NCBI GenBank assembly: GCA_964581385.1
Contig: CAZOOK010000004.1
Coordinates: 1 to 64,000, forward strand
Source: CAZOOK01 sp964581385
GTDB lineage: Bacteria > Pseudomonadota > Gammaproteobacteria > Nevskiales > Nevskiaceae
Length of the DNA: 64,000 nt
Direction of reading: 5' to 3'
Shown here piece after piece: positions 62,433 through 64,000 of this stretch. A program made the position numbers and the translations under genes. The notes under the pieces were generated by a model. The model saw only the letters and a program-made list of their open reading frames with translations, had not been told where the DNA came from and searched no databases. Numbering within the stretch: the stretch's first letter is position 1; the number at the start of each line of letters is the position of its first letter.

Positions 62433-64000
62433 TTATTTCATCGGATGCGTATCGGCGCCGTCAGGCTGAAAGCATTCGCACGCGTGCTGAACTCCAGATG
62501 GACAGACGCGCGTCGTCTGAGAGCCTCCATCATCGAACGGTGTATTCACGTTGACGCATGAATTCGCATAGAGAACTGTGCGCCACACCATTCCCGATTG
62601 ATCCAGGTTGATCCCGATGCGTCGATTTGATGGCCCCTTTCCACATACTCTGCGCGCAGTCGTTCCGGCGATATCTTTGATCAGATTGTGATGAACCAGC
62701 GTATTGTCGACCACCATCCAGTCATGCGGTGGCGGCCCGTCCCACCAGGCCCGTGGAAACGAGATCGCACCCCCGTGTTCGCCGTCGGCATGGATGATCG
62801 TGTTGTGGTCGATCGATATTCCGTAACCCAAGGTGGGTGGCGGAGATCCCGGCGTCGCCGCAGCTGCTTGGGCCCCCTGAATTCCCGACGAGCTGCAATC
62901 CGAATTCCAATCGTACTCGCCATCGATCGTATTCCCTCGTATTTCGAGAAACGATTGAAAAAATGTCCATGAAGTAAATTCGGGATGCCCGGGCTCCACC
63001 GCACTGTAGTTCTGCAGGAACAGGATTCCGTCCGTATCGTATTGTTCGTTGCCCTCCACTACGGAATCGGCGGTCTGAGCCCAGAGACCAATCACCCCCC
63101 CTTTCCGGGCCGTGGGGTTGCTTTTCCTGCAGAGCGGCCGCCGATGATCAATGTGGTTTCCGACGGCGTAGACCTGCCAGAATTCGCGTCCGACACTGAT
63201 GCGGCTCAGTCCCGCTTGCGGTTCCACCTCCCACGCCGGCGTCACGGTGAAAGTGATTTGCGAGTTCGTCTGATCAACTCGATAAGCGGAGATCTTGCGC
63301 GCCTGCCCCAGGCCCTTGCCCTGTCCGACTTGAATCCAGTGTCCGAGGTAGTAGCTCGCAAGTGGAACCTCGCGATCATTCTGCTTATGCTCCAGAGGCC
63401 CGTCCACCGTCACGGTATCGGACGACGCGCGCAGTACCGTGCGCGCCTTGTCGAATGCAAATGTATTGCCGTTGTTGTCATAGGCGATTGCCTCGCCGTC
63501 GCCGCCCCTATCGCCGGTACAGAGTGCCGTGTTATCCGATATCAGCGTCGCTTCGTGATTCTCATTCATGTGCCAGAAAAAAGCGGCGCGCCAGCCCGTT
63601 GGATCATCGGGTGAGTACAGATACTCCCGCGATGCACCATCGGCCGTGTTGTGACTGAAATCCAAGTGATAGGACGCGCCAATTTCGCTAGCGACAACCT
63701 GCGGACCGCTTCCGGGCTTGAATGTGTTGTATGCAATTACGGAGTCGTCGACCCGAAACTTGTAGGTCATGTCATAACGATCTCCCGCAAGTTCCAGATT
63801 GGCGTCGTAGCCACCAAAGATGTTGGCGGTTACGAACAAGCGTGCAATCGGCAGCCCGCCATCCGCGATCGCCGGATGCACACGGCTGAAAGCATTTTCA
63901 GTAATGACTACGTCGTCAATGCTCTTTATGGCATGGGGATCGCGCGGATCAACGCGATTGTAAGTTCTGCCCAATCGCAGCGCGGGATCGAAAGGCTCAC
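62433..64000 (-). CDS. Right-handed beta-helix protein (5' end outside the window)
   Basis: At least 520 residues; the frame remains open through base 64000 so the N-terminus is missing. Repeated short strands with Asn ladders (VVEGNEQYDTDGILFLQNYS, VVDNTLVHHNLIKDIAGT) point to a parallel beta-helix, as in polysaccharide lyases and epimerases. It has several Cys residues near the C-terminus (VCGKGPS, ACECFQPDGAD). Its position beside polysaccharide genes suggests action on a glycan; no catalytic residues could be assigned. Confidence 0.75.
   Translation of the reverse strand, partial: EPFDPALRLGRTYNRVDPRDPHAIKSIDDVVITENAFSRVHPAIADGGLPIARLFVTANIFGGYDANLELAGDRYDMTYKFRVDDSVIAYNTFKPGSGPQVVASEIGASYHLDFSHNTADGASREYLYSPDDPTGWRAAFFWHMNENHEATLISDNTALCTGDRGGDGEAIAYDNNGNTFAFDKARTVLRASSDTVTVDGPLEHKQNDREVPLASYYLGHWIQVGQGKGLGQARKISAYRVDQTNSQITFTVTPAWEVEPQAGLSRISVGREFWQVYAVGNHIDHRRPLCRKSNPTARKGGVIGLWAQTADSVVEGNEQYDTDGILFLQNYSAVEPGHPEFTSWTFFQSFLEIRGNTIDGEYDWNSDCSSSGIQGAQAAAATPGSPPPTLGYGISIDHNTIIHADGEHGGAISFPRAWWDGPPPHDWMVVDNTLVHHNLIKDIAGTTARRVCGKGPSNRRIGINLDQSGMVWRTVLYANSCVNVNTPFDDGGSQTTRVCPSGVQHACECFQPDGADTHPMK

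Overview
The window comes from a GC-rich Gram-negative bacterium. Outer-membrane proteins, a TonB/ExbBD set, a two-partner secretion pair and a Kdp potassium pump all point to Proteobacteria. The mix of VPLPA-CTERM sorting, a bacterial G1 (eqolisin) peptidase, Cdh and a two-domain exosortase/EpsI protein fits a soil or water gammaproteobacterium, but the exact group is an inference. No rRNA, tRNA, CRISPR array or transposase was seen. The sequence opens inside kdpB and ends inside a beta-helix gene.

Layout. 1-2 kb: end of kdpB, kdpC and kdpE, with no kdpD between them. 2-15.3 kb: secreted and accessory genes, including a lamin-tail VPLPA-CTERM protein, an alpha/beta hydrolase, Cdh and PAP2 phosphatases, an eqolisin peptidase, a large secreted protein of unknown function, a metallophosphatase/VPLPA-CTERM pair followed by a di-heme peroxidase, a PhnB-like protein and another VPLPA-CTERM protein. 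15.5-35.7 kb, all on the minus strand: a surface operon running tpsB, tpsA (3611 aa adhesin), a DUF2341-LamG-ExbB fusion, two exbD genes, tonB, a porin, a coiled-coil periplasmic protein and an SGNH hydrolase. 36.2-46.1 kb: a duplicated two-gene module (VPLPK-tailed surface protein plus PstS-like secreted protein) in two full copies, with a third lone surface protein, a seven-bladed SBBP propeller protein with a GlyGly-CTERM-like tail and a secreted unknown between them. 46.4-48.6 kb: an arsenic operon arsR-arsI-aquaporin-arsC with a palindromic operator. 48.6-64 kb: a PrsT-like TPR lipoprotein, a WecA-type initiating transferase, a VPLPA-type exosortase fused to EpsI, then an exopolysaccharide locus (two glycosyltransferases, WcaF-like acyltransferase, Wzy-like polymerase, Wzx-like flippase, membrane proteins) and a beta-helix protein.

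How it fits together. The exosortase locus supplies the likely processing enzyme for at least six proteins in this window that end in VPLP + hydrophobic segment + Arg cluster. The polysaccharide genes next to it are the usual partner of exosortases, so much of the window looks devoted to building an extracellular matrix and its proteins. The most unusual parts are the TPS adhesin operon joined to a complete Ton energy system with a carbohydrate-binding-like fusion on ExbB, and the duplicated VPLPK/PstS-like module with conserved attenuator-like hairpins inside each copy.
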